DNA of 36,088 nt from Bradyrhizobium centrolobii (GTDB taxonomy: Bacteria > Pseudomonadota > Alphaproteobacteria > Rhizobiales > Xanthobacteraceae), in assembly GCF_001641635.1 (NCBI RefSeq), contig NZ_LUUB01000079.1, positions 81,818 to 117,905 on the forward strand. The letters run 5' to 3'. Shown piece after piece: positions 28,157 through 35,575 of the stretch. The notes beneath the pieces were generated by a model. It made no database searches and was not told the DNA's origin. It saw only the letters and a list, made by a program, of their open reading frames with translations. Every line of letters begins with the position of its first letter. Positions within the stretch are counted from its first letter, which is position 1. The position numbers were made by a program, and so were the translations under genes.

Positions 28157-28171
28157 TTAATCGCGCCTTAA
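28157..28171. promoter_or_regulatory. CtrA box upstream of the YxxxD-motif gene
   Basis: TTAA-TCGCGCC-TTAA is a perfect TTAA-N7-TTAA match, 23 bp before the start codon of the gene at 27700-28134. At this distance it would lie over or just downstream of the core promoter, which in known cases often means repression. Confidence 0.5.
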
Positions 28172-28254
28172 GCGCCGAATAGGCCTGACGGTAGCAGTCG
28201 AAAGGTTAGTTCCAGGTTTCGCGGCACTGCGACAATTACGGGCACAAATACGGG

Positions 28255-28719
28255 CTAGGCCTGCACATCGCGCAGCGGCGCACGGCTGAGTTCGTTGCCC
28301 GCAGCGATGGCCTTGCGCAACAGCCGCATCAGTTCCTCGCCTTCCCTGGCAGTAAGGCCGCGCAGCATGATGCGTTGCGCGGATTCGACAGCCGGCGTGA
28401 TCTTGCGCAACGTGCGGCGACCTTCGTCGGTGATTTCGAGCTCACGGGCGCGGCGGTCGCGGCTGGAGGCGCGACGTTCCGCGAGCCCCTTCTGCACGAG
28501 ACGATCGACCACGCCGGTGATCGTGGTGCGGTCATAGGCGATCAGCCCGGCGAGCGTCACCTGGTCGAGCCCCGGGTTGCCCTTGATGGTCGCGAGCGCC
28601 GCGTACTGCACCGGTGTGAGGTCGAAGCCGGCATCCTCAACCTCGGCCAGGAACACCGCCACCGCGATCTGCTGGAACCGCCGCGCCAGATGTCCGGGCA
28701 TGTCGTTGTTGTCTTTCAC
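28255..28719 (-). CDS. MarR-family regulator, MobR-like (154 aa)
   Basis: The winged HTH of MarR proteins is clear: LTPVQYAALATIKGNPGLDQ, VTLAGLIAYDRTTITGVVDR, LVQKGLAERRASSRDRRARE (wing), then the dimerisation helices (RKITPAVESAQRIMLRGLTA). GTG 28719 is preceded by AAGGAG at 6 bp; a TTG at 28761 would overlap its own operator. It is divergent from the monooxygenase, as MobR is from mobA in Comamonas testosteroni, where 3-hydroxybenzoate releases the repressor. The same logic is expected here. Confidence 0.85.
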   Translation of the reverse strand: MKDNNDMPGHLARRFQQIAVAVFLAEVEDAGFDLTPVQYAALATIKGNPGLDQVTLAGLIAYDRTTITGVVDRLVQKGLAERRASSRDRRARELEITDEGRRTLRKITPAVESAQRIMLRGLTAREGEELMRLLRKAIAAGNELSRAPLRDVQA

Positions 28720-28754
28720 CGAATTCTCCTTGATGTGGGGAGCGTGCGGGATCG

Positions 28755-28789
28755 TTGACAAGTATACTGATAGTCAGCATACTGAGCAA
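28755..28789. promoter_or_regulatory. Overlapping divergent promoters with MarR operator
   Basis: The inverted repeat AGTATACTGA-TAG-TCAGCATACT (28761-28783, one mismatch) is the likely MarR operator. On the plus strand TTGACA (28755-28760) and CATACT (28778-28783) are 17 bp apart. On the minus strand TTGCTC (28789-28784) and TATACT (28766-28761) are also 17 bp apart. One bound dimer would shut both genes. Confidence 0.65.
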
Positions 28790-28823
28790 TATCGAAACAG
28801 AACGTTGCCAGGGAGAGGTGCTC

Positions 28824-30746
28824 ATGCAATTCCATCTCAATGGATTTCAGCCGGGCGATCCCGAGATTTCCGATCCCGCCGCGCGCGTTCAGGGCTCGGG
28901 TGCAGCGGGACCCGTTCCGGAAGAGGTCGACGTCCTCATCATCGGCTGCGGCCCGGCCGGTCTCACGCTCGCCGCGCAACTTGCACAGTTTCCCGACATC
29001 AAGACCTGCATTGTCGAGCAGAAGCCGGGCCGGCTGCTGGTCGGCCAGGCTGACGGCGTCGCCTGCCGCACGATGGAAATGTTCCACGCTTACGGCTTCA
29101 GCGAACGCGTGCTGAAGGAAGCCTATCGGGTCAACGAAACGACGTTCTGGAAACCGAACGAGCGGACGCCGGAGATGATCGTCCGCAGCGGCAGGGTGCA
29201 GGACGTCGAGGACGGGCTGTCGGAATTCCCGCACGTCATCCTGAACCAGGCGCGCGTGCATGACGGCTTTCTCGACGTCATGCGCAAATCGCCGGCCGGG
29301 CTCGAGCCTCATTACAGCCGGCGTCTGCTCGACCTCGATGTCGACCCCGCCGCCGGTCCGGCCGACCATGCCGTGACCGTCCGCCTCGAACGGGTCAATG
29401 CCGAGCACGAAGGCGAGGTCGAGACGATCAAGGCGCGCTACGTCGTCGGTTGCGACGGTGCGCGCAGCACTGTGCGCAAATCGATCGGCCGCGAGCTGCA
29501 CGGCGATTCCGCCAACCACGCCTGGGGTGTCATGGACGTCCTGGCGGTGACCGACTTTCCGGACATTCGTTTCAAGGCCCTAATTCAGTCAGCGAAGGAC
29601 GGCAGCCTTCTCATCATTCCGCGGGAAGGCGGCTACATGGTCCGCCTCTATGTCGAGCTTGCCAAGCTCGAAGTCGGCGAGCGTGTCGCCAACCGCAACA
29701 TCACCGCCGATCACGTGATTGCCAAGGCGCAGCGGATCCTCAAGCCGCATACGCTCGAGGTGAAGGAAATCGCCTGGTGGTCGGTCTACGAGATCGGCCA
29801 GCGCCTGACCGATAAGTTCGACGACGTGCCGGAAGCCGAGGTCGAGACTCGCCTTCCGCGTGTCTTCATCGCCGGCGATGCTTGCCACACCCACAGCCCA
29901 AAGGCGGGGCAAGGCATGAACGTCTCGATGCAGGACGCCTTCAATCTAGGCTGGAAGCTCACTGCCGTGCTCAGGAAGCAATGCCCGCCGGCGCTGCTGC
30001 ACTCCTATTCGGCTGAACGTCAGGCCGTCGCGAAGGAGCTGATTGATTTCGACCGCGAGTGGGCGGGGATTCTCGCCTCGGCAGCCAAGGCCGGCGGGGC
30101 TGATGCGGCCAAGACGCAGGATTATTTTGTGAGGCACGGCCGCTACACGGCCGGCACGGCGACGCATTACCGTCCGTCGATCATCACAGGTGCGACGTCC
30201 CATCAGCACCTTGCGGAAGGCCTTGTCATCGGCAAGCGCTTCCATTCTGCGCCGGTGATCCGTCTTGCCGACGCAAAACCGGTGCATCTCGGCCACGCCG
30301 CGCAGGCGGATGGCCGCTTCCGCATCTATGCATTTTCGCGCGCCGAAGATCCCGCAGCGGCGGGCTCGGCCATTCGTGCGTTGTGCGATTTCCTGACTGA
30401 GGCGCGGGAGTCGCCGCTCCGGAGATATACGCCGGCAGGTGCGGACATCGACACCGTGATCGATCTGCGTGCGGTCTTTCAACAGGATCACCGCGAGCTC
30501 GCCGTCGAAGCCATGCCCGCGCTGCTTCTGCCACGCAAGGGCCGCTACGGCCTGATCGACTACGAGAAGATGTTCTGTCCCGACCTCAAGAGCGGCCACG
30601 ACATTTTCGCTATGCGCGGCATCGATCGCAAGGCGGGCTGCATGGTCGTGGTGCGGCCGGACCAGTATGTCGCGAATGTGCTGCCGCTCGACGGCTTCGC
30701 CGAGCTCGCGTCGTTCTTCGACGCCTTCATGCTGCAGGCGAGTTGA
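28824..30746 (+). CDS. mobA: 3-Hydroxybenzoate 4-monooxygenase-type flavoprotein (640 aa)
   Basis: This class A flavoprotein hydroxylase converts a phenolic acid to the ortho-diol, by analogy 3-hydroxybenzoate to protocatechuate with NADPH and O2. The FAD GxGxxG loop is GCGPAG (residues 41-46), the DG motif is VVGCDGARSTVRKS (about 208-220) and the GD motif is RVFIAGDACHTHSPKAGQGM (about 346-365). The thioredoxin-like C-terminal dimerisation domain of phenol hydroxylases fills ~440-640. Length equals Comamonas MobA (about 640), and Tyr271 in GGYMVRLY sits where that enzyme has an active-site Tyr. GAGAGG precedes ATG 28824. Phenol 2-monooxygenase is the alternative. Confidence 0.85.
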   Translation: MQFHLNGFQPGDPEISDPAARVQGSGAAGPVPEEVDVLIIGCGPAGLTLAAQLAQFPDIKTCIVEQKPGRLLVGQADGVACRTMEMFHAYGFSERVLKEAYRVNETTFWKPNERTPEMIVRSGRVQDVEDGLSEFPHVILNQARVHDGFLDVMRKSPAGLEPHYSRRLLDLDVDPAAGPADHAVTVRLERVNAEHEGEVETIKARYVVGCDGARSTVRKSIGRELHGDSANHAWGVMDVLAVTDFPDIRFKALIQSAKDGSLLIIPREGGYMVRLYVELAKLEVGERVANRNITADHVIAKAQRILKPHTLEVKEIAWWSVYEIGQRLTDKFDDVPEAEVETRLPRVFIAGDACHTHSPKAGQGMNVSMQDAFNLGWKLTAVLRKQCPPALLHSYSAERQAVAKELIDFDREWAGILASAAKAGGADAAKTQDYFVRHGRYTAGTATHYRPSIITGATSHQHLAEGLVIGKRFHSAPVIRLADAKPVHLGHAAQADGRFRIYAFSRAEDPAAAGSAIRALCDFLTEARESPLRRYTPAGADIDTVIDLRAVFQQDHRELAVEAMPALLLPRKGRYGLIDYEKMFCPDLKSGHDIFAMRGIDRKAGCMVVVRPDQYVANVLPLDGFAELASFFDAFMLQAS

Positions 30747-30862
30747 GGGCGAGGCTGCTTCGCTCTCGTTCGCTGCGCCGATGAACGGCGGATGAATATC
30801 GAACTCTGCGCGTGGCGTGTATGCCGTGCGCCTCAATCTTTTGACGGATGCGACGACAGCTC

Positions 30863-30880
30863 GCGGAACGCTCGTTCCGC
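30863..30880. repeat. Palindrome GCGGAACG-CT-CGTTCCGC
   Basis: A perfect 18-bp palindrome, with a further partial copy of one arm (GCGTTCCG) at 30885-30892. It lies 34 bp upstream of the SH3-protein start and 20 bp before its ribosome site. It could be an operator or a leader hairpin of that gene. Confidence 0.4.
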
Positions 30881-30914
30881 TCGGGCGTTCCGACCTGCAG
30901 AGGAGGAACACGCC

Positions 30915-31931
30915 ATGAGACTCAGAAGCGTTTTGATTGCCGCACTACTGCTCGCGCCGACGGCCGCGCTGGCCGCGCCGGGCATCGTCACCGTCTCGAC
31001 CGGCCTGCGCGCCGGGCCGGGCACGGGCTTTCCCCTGGTCGATCGCGTCCCCGAGGGCGCCCGCGTCAACATCCATGGTTGCCTGAGAGGCAATGCCTGG
31101 TGCGACGTAAGCTTCTCCGATGACCGCGGCTGGGTTTCGTCGCAATATCTCGAATACCTGTATCGCAATCATTACGTCTATCTCCCCGACTATGTCGACG
31201 AGATCGGTGTGCCCGTCGTTCCTTTCGTGCTGAGCTCGTACTGGTCGAGCTATTACGAGGGGCGGCCCTGGTATCGCCGTCACGCCTACTGGAATGACTA
31301 CTGGACCTCGCATGAGCGCTTCGCCACGCGGATGACGCTCGATCCGCGCGCGGCCCGCATCGGCCGTGCGGCGACGCGCGACGCTGCGATTGCGCTCGGA
31401 CGCAGCGGTGCAGATGCCAGGGGGAATGCCGCGATCTCCGGTCGCGACGCCGCCACGGCACGACATGACGCCGCGATCGCAAAGCGCGAAGCCGCGACTG
31501 CGACGAGCCGCGCTACGGTCGAACGCCGCAACGCTGCGATCGCGAACGACCGCACCCGCGTCGGTCGAAGCGAGCGTTTCGCTCACGAGCGGGCCACCGT
31601 GCAGAGTCGCAATCCGCGCGATGCTCAGGCGCGCATGACGACGCATGAACAGGCTGCAGGTCGCGCCGCGGCCCGCGCACAGCCGATGGCACGCGCACAT
31701 GAAGCTCCGCGCGTGTCGGCCGCGCCTGCCGCTCGCCCCGCGCCGCATATGGCGCAGCCCAATGTGAGCCATGGTTCGCCGGCGAATGCGCATGCGCAGA
31801 TGCCGGCGCCGCGCGCGGCCGCGCCTGCGATGCCGCATGGTGGCGGAGGCGGTGGTGCGCCGCATATCAATGCCGCGCCTCATGGTGGCGGCGCGCCGGC
31901 CGGCGGTCCCGGTGACCATCAGAAGCACTAG
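30915..31931 (+). CDS. Secreted SH3-domain protein with Ala/Arg/His-rich tail (338 aa)
   Basis: MRLRSVLIAALLLAPTAALA is a signal peptide. A bacterial SH3 domain follows (STGLRAGPGTGFPLVDRVPE, then GCLRGNAWCDVSFSDDRGWV), typical of wall-binding modules. Next comes an aromatic linker (PWYRRHAYWNDYW) and a ~200-residue low-complexity tail with repeats of R-D-A-A-I/A-x-R, ending with a Gly/His-rich segment (PHGGGGGGAPHI). The tail is long compared with usual rhizobial SH3 proteins of this type. AGGAGG at 30901-30906 fixes ATG 30915. A strong terminator follows. Confidence 0.8.
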   Translation: MRLRSVLIAALLLAPTAALAAPGIVTVSTGLRAGPGTGFPLVDRVPEGARVNIHGCLRGNAWCDVSFSDDRGWVSSQYLEYLYRNHYVYLPDYVDEIGVPVVPFVLSSYWSSYYEGRPWYRRHAYWNDYWTSHERFATRMTLDPRAARIGRAATRDAAIALGRSGADARGNAAISGRDAATARHDAAIAKREAATATSRATVERRNAAIANDRTRVGRSERFAHERATVQSRNPRDAQARMTTHEQAAGRAAARAQPMARAHEAPRVSAAPAARPAPHMAQPNVSHGSPANAHAQMPAPRAAAPAMPHGGGGGGAPHINAAPHGGGAPAGGPGDHQKH

Positions 31932-31942
31932 CCTTGTCCAAA

Positions 31943-31968
31943 AGCCCGGCGCTCGCGCCGGGCTTTTT
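31943..31968 (+). terminator. Rho-independent terminator after the SH3-protein gene
   Basis: AGCCCGGCGC and GCGCCGGGCT form a 10-bp stem (the innermost pairs open to make a loop), followed by TTTTTCTTT. It is the clearest intrinsic terminator in the window. Confidence 0.85.
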
Positions 31969-32093
31969 CTTTGGCCGGACGCGGGGCGCTTACAATTTAA
32001 GACAGTTCTTCGCGTGCAGATTTCATCGATCGTAAGTTTTCTACCGAAAGCTGTAGCCGTCCACTCGGGGCAGCGGGGCACGGGAGGATGACG

Positions 32094-32372
32094 ATGAGAC
32101 AGCGTCAGGCGGAGACGCGCCGCCAAAATGTCGCGAAACGGTCGATGGCCAAAGAGGCCAAGCAATTGACCGGCCTGATTGCCTCACTGCGCAAATCGCT
32201 CGAAGGCATCCACAAGCAGCGAACGAATACAAAGTTGTCTGGCGCCGAGATCGGCCTTCTCGATGAGCGGCGTAACAACCTCTTGCTTACCATCGCGGCT
32301 CTGGATGACCGCCTGTCGGCGGTGCAGGGGCTGATCGATCTCGGCCGGCCGCATATCATCCGTGTCCACTGA
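32094..32372 (+). CDS. Small helical protein (92 aa)
   Basis: MRQRQAETRRQNVAKRSMAK is followed by EAKQLTGLIASLRKSLEGIH and LLDERRNNLLLTIAALDDRL. It is basic at the start and then forms two long amphipathic helices, suggesting a coiled-coil dimer. GGGAGG is 6 bp before ATG 32094; ATG 32088 is too close to that site. Soluble; function unknown. Confidence 0.7.
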   Translation: MRQRQAETRRQNVAKRSMAKEAKQLTGLIASLRKSLEGIHKQRTNTKLSGAEIGLLDERRNNLLLTIAALDDRLSAVQGLIDLGRPHIIRVH

Positions 32373-32390
32373 ACGAATTGCGGGGCCGCG

Positions 32391-32654
32391 CTATCGGTTC
32401 CGTCGCGGCGGCGATGGACCCGGGCTCGGCTGGCGGCTTTGCATCGCATAGGGATTGGCGTAGCGCTGGGCGGCCTGCCCCGAGGTGGTCGCGGCGCCTT
32501 GTGCCATCGACGTGAAGCTGCAGTCGATGGAGCTGCCATCGACGGTGTACACCTCGATGCAGACGGAATAGCGCGGATCGTGGGTCTGCGCGCCTGAAGG
32601 TAAGGCGCCAAGCAAGCCCCCGACAAGCAGAATCGATGACATGATGCGGCGCAT
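32391..32654 (-). CDS. DUF3551-type small secreted protein (87 aa)
   Basis: MRRIMSSILLVGGLLGALPS is a signal peptide. The mature part has the DUF3551 pattern: RYSVCIEVYTVDGSSIDCSF, TSMAQGAATTSGQAAQRYAN, then PY and a Pro/Arg end. Two of the four usual cysteines remain; two positions that are Cys in typical members (MAQCAAT and AQCYANP) read Gly and Arg here. The family is nearly confined to Bradyrhizobium relatives. Function unknown. Confidence 0.8.
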   Translation of the reverse strand: MRRIMSSILLVGGLLGALPSGAQTHDPRYSVCIEVYTVDGSSIDCSFTSMAQGAATTSGQAAQRYANPYAMQSRQPSPGPSPPRRNR

Positions 32655-32811
32655 GGCCAACCTCCTTCGCTCGGCCGGGACCGGTGCCGGACCACAATGC
32701 TGCCGTGGACTGCACCAAATTGCCACATGTCCGGCGAATTGCCGCCAAAGCCCGCTGTCACGAGGAACTGGGGTGCAGGCAACGCGAGGGGATGCGCTTT
32801 TGGCCTACAAA

Positions 32812-32979
32812 ATGGTCGCAGAACGCGACAACGAAAAGTACAGTTTTGCACGCGAGAGCCGGTTGCTCATCGTGGCGAAGGCGCGGGTCTGGGCGAGCGA
32901 GGGGTGGCGGGTCGTCATCACCGATCAGGACGGCAAGGCCTACGCGCCGGCCGAGTTCGATCAGTTGCTGGCAGTGTGA
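32812..32979 (+). CDS. Small conserved rhizobial protein (55 aa)
   Basis: MVAERDNEKYSFARESRLLI followed by VAKARVWASEGWRVVITDQD and GKAYAPAEFDQLLAV is a short protein type I recognise from Bradyrhizobium genomes: a helix (KARVWASEGW) and a beta-hairpin (RVVITDQDGKAY). The start could also be TTG 32800 (LAYKMVAER); neither has a clear ribosome site. The longer open frame upstream overlaps the DUF3551 gene and is not protein-like. Confidence 0.6.
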   Translation: MVAERDNEKYSFARESRLLIVAKARVWASEGWRVVITDQDGKAYAPAEFDQLLAV

Positions 32980-33005
32980 CCGCGGGACGGGGCTAGGGGA
33001 CGATT

Positions 33006-33362
33006 TTGACAACGCTATTTCGATCGGGGCGCGATCTCATCGCGCCTCTTGTTACTCTTGTCGCCGTCGTGCTGACGGCGACGGTGGCATCCGCGCAAAA
33101 TCTCGACGCCGGGAAATCGCCCGCAAACCTTTTCGCCGACGGCTGCGCAACCTGCCATCGCAGCCCCCGCGGGCTTGCGAAGGGGCGCTTCAGCCTGACG
33201 CTCGCCTGGTTCCTGAAGGACCACTACGCGACCAGTTCCGACTCGGCCAAGGCGCTCGCCTCCTATCTGGAGTCCGTCGATGGCGCTCCGCGTGCGGCGG
33301 CCAAGCCCGCCGCGCGGCCGACGCGCCCGCCGCGTCCGCCACGACCGGTGCAGGATCATTAG
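33006..33362 (+). CDS. Cytochrome c-like secreted protein (118 aa, TTG start)
   Basis: Residues 1-30 are a signal peptide (LIAPLVTLVAVVLTATVASA) and a single heme c motif CATCH follows (Cys47, Cys50, His51), so it is probably a small periplasmic c-type cytochrome. The distal Met ligand is not evident, and the body after the heme site is short (FLKDHYATSSDSAKALASYL) before a Pro/Arg-rich tail. TTG 33006 is preceded by AGGGGA at 8 bp; no ATG is available before the signal sequence. Redox partner unknown. Confidence 0.7.
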   Translation: MTTLFRSGRDLIAPLVTLVAVVLTATVASAQNLDAGKSPANLFADGCATCHRSPRGLAKGRFSLTLAWFLKDHYATSSDSAKALASYLESVDGAPRAAAKPAARPTRPPRPPRPVQDH

Positions 33363-33370
33363 TTGGATGC

Positions 33371-33404
33371 GTAGGGTGGGTTACGCTACTCTAATCCACC
33401 CTAC
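33371..33404. repeat. REP-like palindrome GTAGGGTGGGTTA / TAATCCACCCTAC
   Basis: 13-bp arms with one mismatch and an 8-bp centre lie between the cytochrome gene and the TetR gene (tail to tail). The GTAGGGTGGG...CCCACCCTAC style is that of the dispersed palindromes common in Bradyrhizobium intergenic regions. It may also act as a terminator. Confidence 0.7.
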
Positions 33405-33433
33405 GGGACTGTTTCGCCTTACGGACAAAGCCG

Positions 33434-34003
33434 CTACACGCGCCGATGGGTCTGCGCCAGCAACCGGTCGTGCACGGCGCGCAACTCGGCGCTCATGCGG
33501 GTCTGTCCCGTGGTGATGTAGGACAGCCAGGCGCCGTCGGCGGCGAGACGCACGACGTGAAGTTCGGGCGCGCCATCGGTTGCGCGATGGCGCTTCAGCC
33601 GCGCCTTCATCCAATCGTTCCAGAGCCGGCGCAGCGGCGGATCGGTGACGACGACCATGCTCAGCGCGGCCCAGGGCGTGTCGAAACCGAAGGCCCTGCC
33701 GGTGAACACCGCATTGACGTAAGCGCGCGTGAAACTGCCGCGTGGCTTCGGGTCCGCGGCGATGGCGGCGTCGATCTCGGCATCGACGCGGGCGAGGAGA
33801 TTGGCGAACAGGCCCTCGATCAGCGCCTGCTTGCTTGAAAAATGATGAAACAGGCCGCCCTTGGTGACGCCGGCCGCCGCCGCTACCGCCTGCACCGTGA
33901 CCCCCGAAACGCCATGATCCATGGCGATGGCCGCCGCGCAGTCGAGCAAGGCGCGCCGCACCTGCTCGGGCTGCTTGGCGCGGGTGTAGGCGCTGCCCGG
34001 CAT
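33434..34003 (-). CDS. TetR-family regulator next to an SMR efflux gene (189 aa)
   Basis: The HTH reads RRALLDCAAAIAMDHGVSGV, TVQAVAAAAGVTKGGLFHHF, SSKQALIEGLF; the C-terminal effector domain is shorter than in QacR. ATG 34003 shares one base with the stop of the SMR gene (TGATG), so it is translationally coupled and downstream. It likely represses the smr-tetR operon and is released by the compounds the pump exports. Confidence 0.85.
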   Translation of the reverse strand: MPGSAYTRAKQPEQVRRALLDCAAAIAMDHGVSGVTVQAVAAAAGVTKGGLFHHFSSKQALIEGLFANLLARVDAEIDAAIAADPKPRGSFTRAYVNAVFTGRAFGFDTPWAALSMVVVTDPPLRRLWNDWMKARLKRHRATDGAPELHVVRLAADGAWLSYITTGQTRMSAELRAVHDRLLAQTHRRV

Positions 34004-34347
34004 CAGTGCACCGTCATCTCCGAGAACAGGTTGATGATCACGACGCCGGACACGATCAGCGCGATACCGACGAAGGCCGCGGCATCCAGCATCTGGCGAA
34101 ACAGCACGAAGGAGATCGTGGCCGTCAGGATGATGCCGACCCCGCCCCAGATCGCATATGCGATGCTCAAGGGAATGACCCGGATCGCCACCGACAGCGC
34201 ATAGAACGATGCGACGTAGAACAGCACCATCGCCAGCGTCGGCCACGGGCGCGTGAACTGCGCGGACTGCTGGAGGAAGGCGGAGGCCGTAACCTCGAAG
34301 ATGATGGCGAGGGCCAGCGCAGCGTAGGCATTGAAGGCGGAGGTCAT
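34003..34347 (-). CDS. Small multidrug resistance (SMR) efflux protein (114 aa)
   Basis: Four transmembrane helices are visible, with the essential membrane Glu18 in LALAIIFEVTAS, the AYAIWGGVG signature in helix 3 (SIAYAIWGGVGIILTATISF) and a last helix FVGIALIVSGVVIINLF. It resembles EmrE/QacE proton-coupled exporters of cationic compounds; a guanidinium exporter is possible because the SMR subtypes are hard to separate by eye. It is the first gene of a two-gene operon with the TetR regulator. Confidence 0.85.
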   Translation of the reverse strand: MTSAFNAYAALALAIIFEVTASAFLQQSAQFTRPWPTLAMVLFYVASFYALSVAIRVIPLSIAYAIWGGVGIILTATISFVLFRQMLDAAAFVGIALIVSGVVIINLFSEMTVH

Positions 34348-34375
34348 GACCGGCTCGGGCGTTTTGCGGCAAAAG

Positions 34376-34393
34376 ATACCGCGCGGCAGGTAT
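34376..34393. promoter_or_regulatory. Possible TetR operator upstream of the SMR gene
   Basis: ATACC-N8-GGTAT lies 29 bp upstream of the SMR start codon. On the minus strand its left arm merges into TATCTT, a possible -10. Short arms make this a weak prediction. Confidence 0.35.
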
Positions 34394-34445
34394 GTTTAGA
34401 CATGGACCATGGCCTTTGCTAGGCTGGCCACGTCAGGAGCACGTA

Positions 34446-34709
34446 TCACGCGTGAGTGACGAGCCCGCGACAAGGCCAGATCGCACGCAGTGGAATCGTC
34501 CGTGCCGGGGGGACTCGCGCGGCGTTGAGCAGATGGGGGAGGTCTCGACGTCCGGACATCATTGCCGTCGGCGAGCATCGCCATTCGCGAATCTCGAACG
34601 AGGCGATCTGGTCGAGGACCCGCTGCTGCATGTTGCGCCAGTCCGCCACGTCCTCCAGCCGGTGGCGGAAGTAGACACCAGCCTTCTCCTTGTGTGGATG
34701 GACTATCAC
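34446..34709 (-). CDS. Hypothetical protein (87 aa, GTG start)
   Basis: MIVHPHKEKAGVYFRHRLED is followed by VADWRNMQQRVLDQIASFEI and REWRCSPTAMMSGRRDLPHL, which has the balanced composition of a real protein. Frames on the other strand here are basic and repetitive. It is soluble, mainly helical, and unknown to me. The GTG start at 34709 has AGAGG very close upstream. Confidence 0.5.
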   Translation of the reverse strand: MIVHPHKEKAGVYFRHRLEDVADWRNMQQRVLDQIASFEIREWRCSPTAMMSGRRDLPHLLNAARVPPARTIPLRAIWPCRGLVTHA

Positions 34710-34850
34710 AACCTCTGGCAGCGGAGCTTAATCGATGGGGCGGGCGGCAGTGTGGTTCCGGGAAACGCCGTTTACGGTCGATTAATGATCGGCTTCATGC
34801 GGGGGATACGTTAGGTTCGCTTCGTCCGTCCAGCAATCGAGCGCCGCGCC

Positions 34851-35495
34851 ATGCATGTTCTCCGCCCGCAATTTCGCATCGAGGAGCAGCGTGCGCTGGC
34901 ATTTGCGGCCCAGCGCGGTTTTGGCATGATCGTTGCCGCCGACGAGCGCGGCCCGCGCGGATCGCACGTTCCGTTCGTGCTGGATCAGCGCGACGGCCGC
35001 GCGATCGTGCAGATTCACCTGACGGCCAAAAATCCGCTTGTGCCGCTCGCCGACGGCAACAGGCGCTTCCTGCTGATCGTCTCCGGGGACGATGCCTATA
35101 TCTCCAACGACTGGTACGCCTCGCGCGACAATGTCTCGACGTGGCTCTATGAAGCGGTGCATCTGACGGGCGCCGCGCACCTGCGCGGGCTCGACGAGAA
35201 CCGCGTGCATGGCGACGCGCTGCTCGCGGCCGCCGAGGCGCGGCTTCAGAAGCAGCCCTGGGACCTCGCGCAGATGGAGCCTGGCAAGCGCGAGAGCATG
35301 CTCGCCGCGATCCGCGTCATCGATCTTGTCGTCGACGAGGTCGAGGGGCAGGCCAAGCTCAATCAGCATAAGAGCGATGCGGATCACGTTGCGATCGCCG
35401 ATCGGCTGGCGCGGTCGGAGGAGACGGGCCACCGCCGGCTCGCGCGGAACATGCGGGCGCTGCGGCCGGGGCTCGGGTACGACGAAACGCCGTAG
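34851..35495 (+). CDS. PaiB-type FMN-binding protein (214 aa)
   Basis: The family signature is clear: MHVLRPQFRIEEQRALAFAA, GFGMIVAADERGPRGSHVPF, VQIHLTAKNPLV, GDDAYISNDWY and YEAVHLTGAAHLRG, with a KLNQHKSDADHVAI end that matches the usual K-L-S-Q-N-K element. PaiB proteins fold as FMN-binding split barrels and were named as negative regulators of sporulation and protease genes in Bacillus subtilis; whether this one binds flavin or nucleic acid is unknown. Length is normal. It is followed by a REP-like element. Confidence 0.9.
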   Translation: MHVLRPQFRIEEQRALAFAAQRGFGMIVAADERGPRGSHVPFVLDQRDGRAIVQIHLTAKNPLVPLADGNRRFLLIVSGDDAYISNDWYASRDNVSTWLYEAVHLTGAAHLRGLDENRVHGDALLAAAEARLQKQPWDLAQMEPGKRESMLAAIRVIDLVVDEVEGQAKLNQHKSDADHVAIADRLARSEETGHRRLARNMRALRPGLGYDETP

Positions 35496-35534
35496 CCCGA
35501 ATCATCCGGGCCACGCTTGCCTTACGGAGCAATT

Positions 35535-35561
35535 GATGGGTATCGCTTCGCTCGACCCATC
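35535..35561. repeat. REP-like palindrome GATGGGT / ACCCATC
   Basis: 7-bp perfect arms around a 13-base centre (ATCGCTTCGCTCG), followed by CTACAGG as in the element at 33371-33404, which has CTACGGG. It lies between the PaiB-type gene and pdxY and is a second member of the dispersed palindrome family. Confidence 0.65.
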
Positions 35562-35575
35562 CTACAGGTTCGCAC

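Noticed and set aside
31986..32010. Possible CtrA half site around TTTAAG after the SH3-gene terminator
   Set aside because: No second TTAA at the correct 7-bp spacing.
30945..32165. Minus-strand frame of 406 codons opposite the SH3-protein gene
   Set aside because: Arg-rich low-complexity product created by the repeat-rich plus-strand gene; crosses the terminator at 31943.
33434..34372. Single 312-codon frame that would fuse a long N-terminus to the TetR regulator
   Set aside because: The N-terminal third is a shadow of the SMR gene; the regulator has its own ATG coupled to the SMR stop.
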